Below are positions 63,105-64,000 of a stretch of DNA of 64,000 nucleotides, piece by piece. Each line of letters starts with the position of its first letter. Position 1 is the stretch's first letter. Source of the stretch: Drosophila persimilis (Eukaryota > Arthropoda > Insecta > Diptera > Drosophilidae); the NCBI RefSeq assembly GCF_003286085.1, contig NW_020825322.1, positions 620,001 to 684,000 of the forward strand. The letters are read 5' to 3'. The position numbers were made by a program, and so were the translations under genes. Under the pieces are notes generated by a model that was given only the letters and a program-made list of their open reading frames with translations, did not search any database and was not told the origin of the DNA.

Positions 63105-63782
63105 TTAAAGATCATCCTGCCAGAGCGAGATGTAGTCGAGGATGTCCTCGTCCTCGGTCCCAGAGCTGCAGGAATTGTTGCGGTAGTCCTCGTAGCTAGA
63201 CTCCAGCTTCGTTGTGACTGCCGTTGGCTGCACCAAATTGGCTGTTGCTGTTGCTGTCGCTGTCGCCGATGCTGCATTGTAATAGGAGGAACTGCTGTTG
63301 CTACTGTTGCAGGAGCTGACGCTGCCGGTGGGAGAGCTGAGCTGAAGTTGCTGTTGGAGAGCGTACAAGTGCTGCTGTTGCTGTTGCTGCTGCAGCTGCA
63401 AGTTCTGTTGCTGGAAGAGCATATGTTGCTGCTGCACATGGTGATGATGGTGCTGCTGTTGATCAGTCCGCTTGTGATCGTTCTCATCGATGACCTTTTG
63501 CAGCCGACGTATGTACTCGACGGCCATGCGCAGAGTGCTGACCTTGCTCAGCTTCTTGTTGGCCCCCGGACCAATGCCGCGCCGACCGTTGCTCAGATCG
63601 GCGATCACAGCCACGGGAATGTGCTGCCGGAGCTGGCTGAAGCCGTTGTTGACCTGCTTGACCCGGTTGCGCTCCCGGGCATTGCGACGCACCACCGAGG
63701 CGCCGCCGATCTCCTGCTCGAAATGATCGTACTGATCATAGCCGAACATGTCTTGGCTTGAGTTGTCGCTGTCCAGTGCCAT
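63105..63782 (-). CDS. ac: Achaete, proneural bHLH factor
   Basis: A single exon of 225 codons. Achaete dimerises with Daughterless, binds GCAGSTGK E-boxes and gives cells sensory-organ and neuroblast competence (family knowledge). The start ATG gives MALDSDNSS, matching the D. melanogaster MALGSEN start. The basic region [14 protein letters not shown] is at residues 32-45. The loop holds the achaete-specific [13 protein letters not shown], and helix 2 ([21 protein letters not shown]) ends near 97. A Gln/His-rich stretch follows (about 105-150), then [12 protein letters not shown], a region of Ala/Thr repeats absent from the D. melanogaster protein I recall, and the tail [20 protein letters not shown] with LWQDDL at the end. 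The protein is about 24 residues longer than D. melanogaster Achaete (201 aa as I recall). The assignment over scute rests on the loop and tail. Confidence 0.97.
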   Translation of the reverse strand: MALDSDNSSQDMFGYDQYDHFEQEIGGASVVRRNARERNRVKQVNNGFSQLRQHIPVAVIADLSNGRRGIGPGANKKLSKVSTLRMAVEYIRRLQKVIDENDHKRTDQQQHHHHHVQQQHMLFQQQNLQLQQQQQQQHLYALQQQLQLSSPTGSVSSCNSSNSSSSYYNAASATATATATANLVQPTAVTTKLESSYEDYRNNSCSSGTEDEDILDYISLWQDDL

Positions 63783-63871
63783 GGCAGATAGATGGGATGG
63801 ATGGATGGATGAGTAGAAGGATGGCTTGTAGACTGGTGACTGGGTCTTCCCTGCGAGCGCTGGCTCTGTTC

Positions 63872-63906
63872 TGATGCCCTTCCCCGGTCCGCTCGGGCTA
63901 TTTATA
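63872..63906 (-). promoter_or_regulatory. achaete core promoter with TATA box
   Basis: TATAAATA on the minus strand (63906-63899) lies about 34 bp before the A of CATCAGAA (A at 63872), a partial initiator. The 5'UTR would be about 90 nt. The TATA box is a clear match; the exact start is inferred. Confidence 0.7.
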
Positions 63907-63937
63907 GGGGCTCGGGCCCCGGTCTGGCCAAAGATCT

Positions 63938-63972
63938 CACCTGCAGAGTCGAGAGTCGGCTACCTGCGCGTG
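63938..63972 (-). promoter_or_regulatory. achaete promoter-proximal E-box, Zelda site and Hairy-type site
   Basis: The E-box GCAGGTGA (core 63938-63943, minus strand) is the type used for proneural auto- and cross-activation. Next upstream, CAGGTAG (63960-63966) directly abuts CACGCG (63967-63972), the core of the class C site through which Hairy represses achaete in D. melanogaster. Activator and repressor motifs thus lie edge to edge about 90 bp before the inferred start. Confidence 0.5.
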
Positions 63973-64000
63973 CGCGCGCACACACAGGAAGCAAAGGTGC

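Noticed and set aside
1-64000. CRISPR arrays, operons, insertion sequences or other prokaryotic features
   Set aside because: The genes are metazoan bHLH factors; tandem repeats here are ordinary eukaryotic microsatellites without spacer structure.

Overview
The window is animal (dipteran) DNA. It holds most of the achaete-scute complex of a Drosophila species. Three intronless genes for basic helix-loop-helix (bHLH) proneural proteins lie on the minus strand: lethal of scute (about 8.3-9.4 kb), scute (about 27.9-29.4 kb) and achaete (about 62.8-63.9 kb). In transcriptional order this is achaete, scute, lethal of scute, the order known from D. melanogaster; the window reads the locus backwards. 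Each protein carries the family basic region [14 protein letters not shown] and a C-terminal acidic ILDYIS.WQ-type tail. The rest of the proteins differ enough from D. melanogaster (as I remember its sequences) to make this another species. The dense hexanucleotide microsatellites would suit the obscura group, but that is only an inference.

Layout: 1-8.26 kb is the 3' flank of lethal of scute. The two spacers are about 18 kb (lethal of scute to scute) and 33 kb (scute to achaete), longer than the roughly 12 and 25 kb I recall for D. melanogaster. I could support no further protein-coding or RNA gene in the spacers. They hold microsatellites, AT-rich islands of 0.2-0.9 kb, short palindromes, at least one small transposon-like insertion with terminal inverted repeats and a 6-bp target duplication, and motif clusters that look like enhancers. 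The window ends about 220 bp upstream of the achaete start codon, so the distal achaete enhancers and yellow lie outside.

The three proteins are transcription activators that dimerise with Daughterless and give neural (and, for scute, sex-determination) competence. Regulation visible in the sequence: promoter-proximal Zelda/TAGteam-type CAGGTAG sites at all three genes and a cluster of five TAGteam-class sites upstream of scute; a TATA box, an E-box and a Hairy-type CACGCG site at achaete; and the 13-nt proneural box in the achaete 3'UTR (exact) and lethal of scute 3'UTR (two near-copies). The most promising undescribed items are the TIR element at 61.69-61.85 kb, a four-site kappaB/Dorsal-like cluster with E-box at 23.92-24.19 kb, a 13-bp perfect stem in the achaete 3'UTR, and a roughly ten-fold excess of the octamer TACTCGTA.
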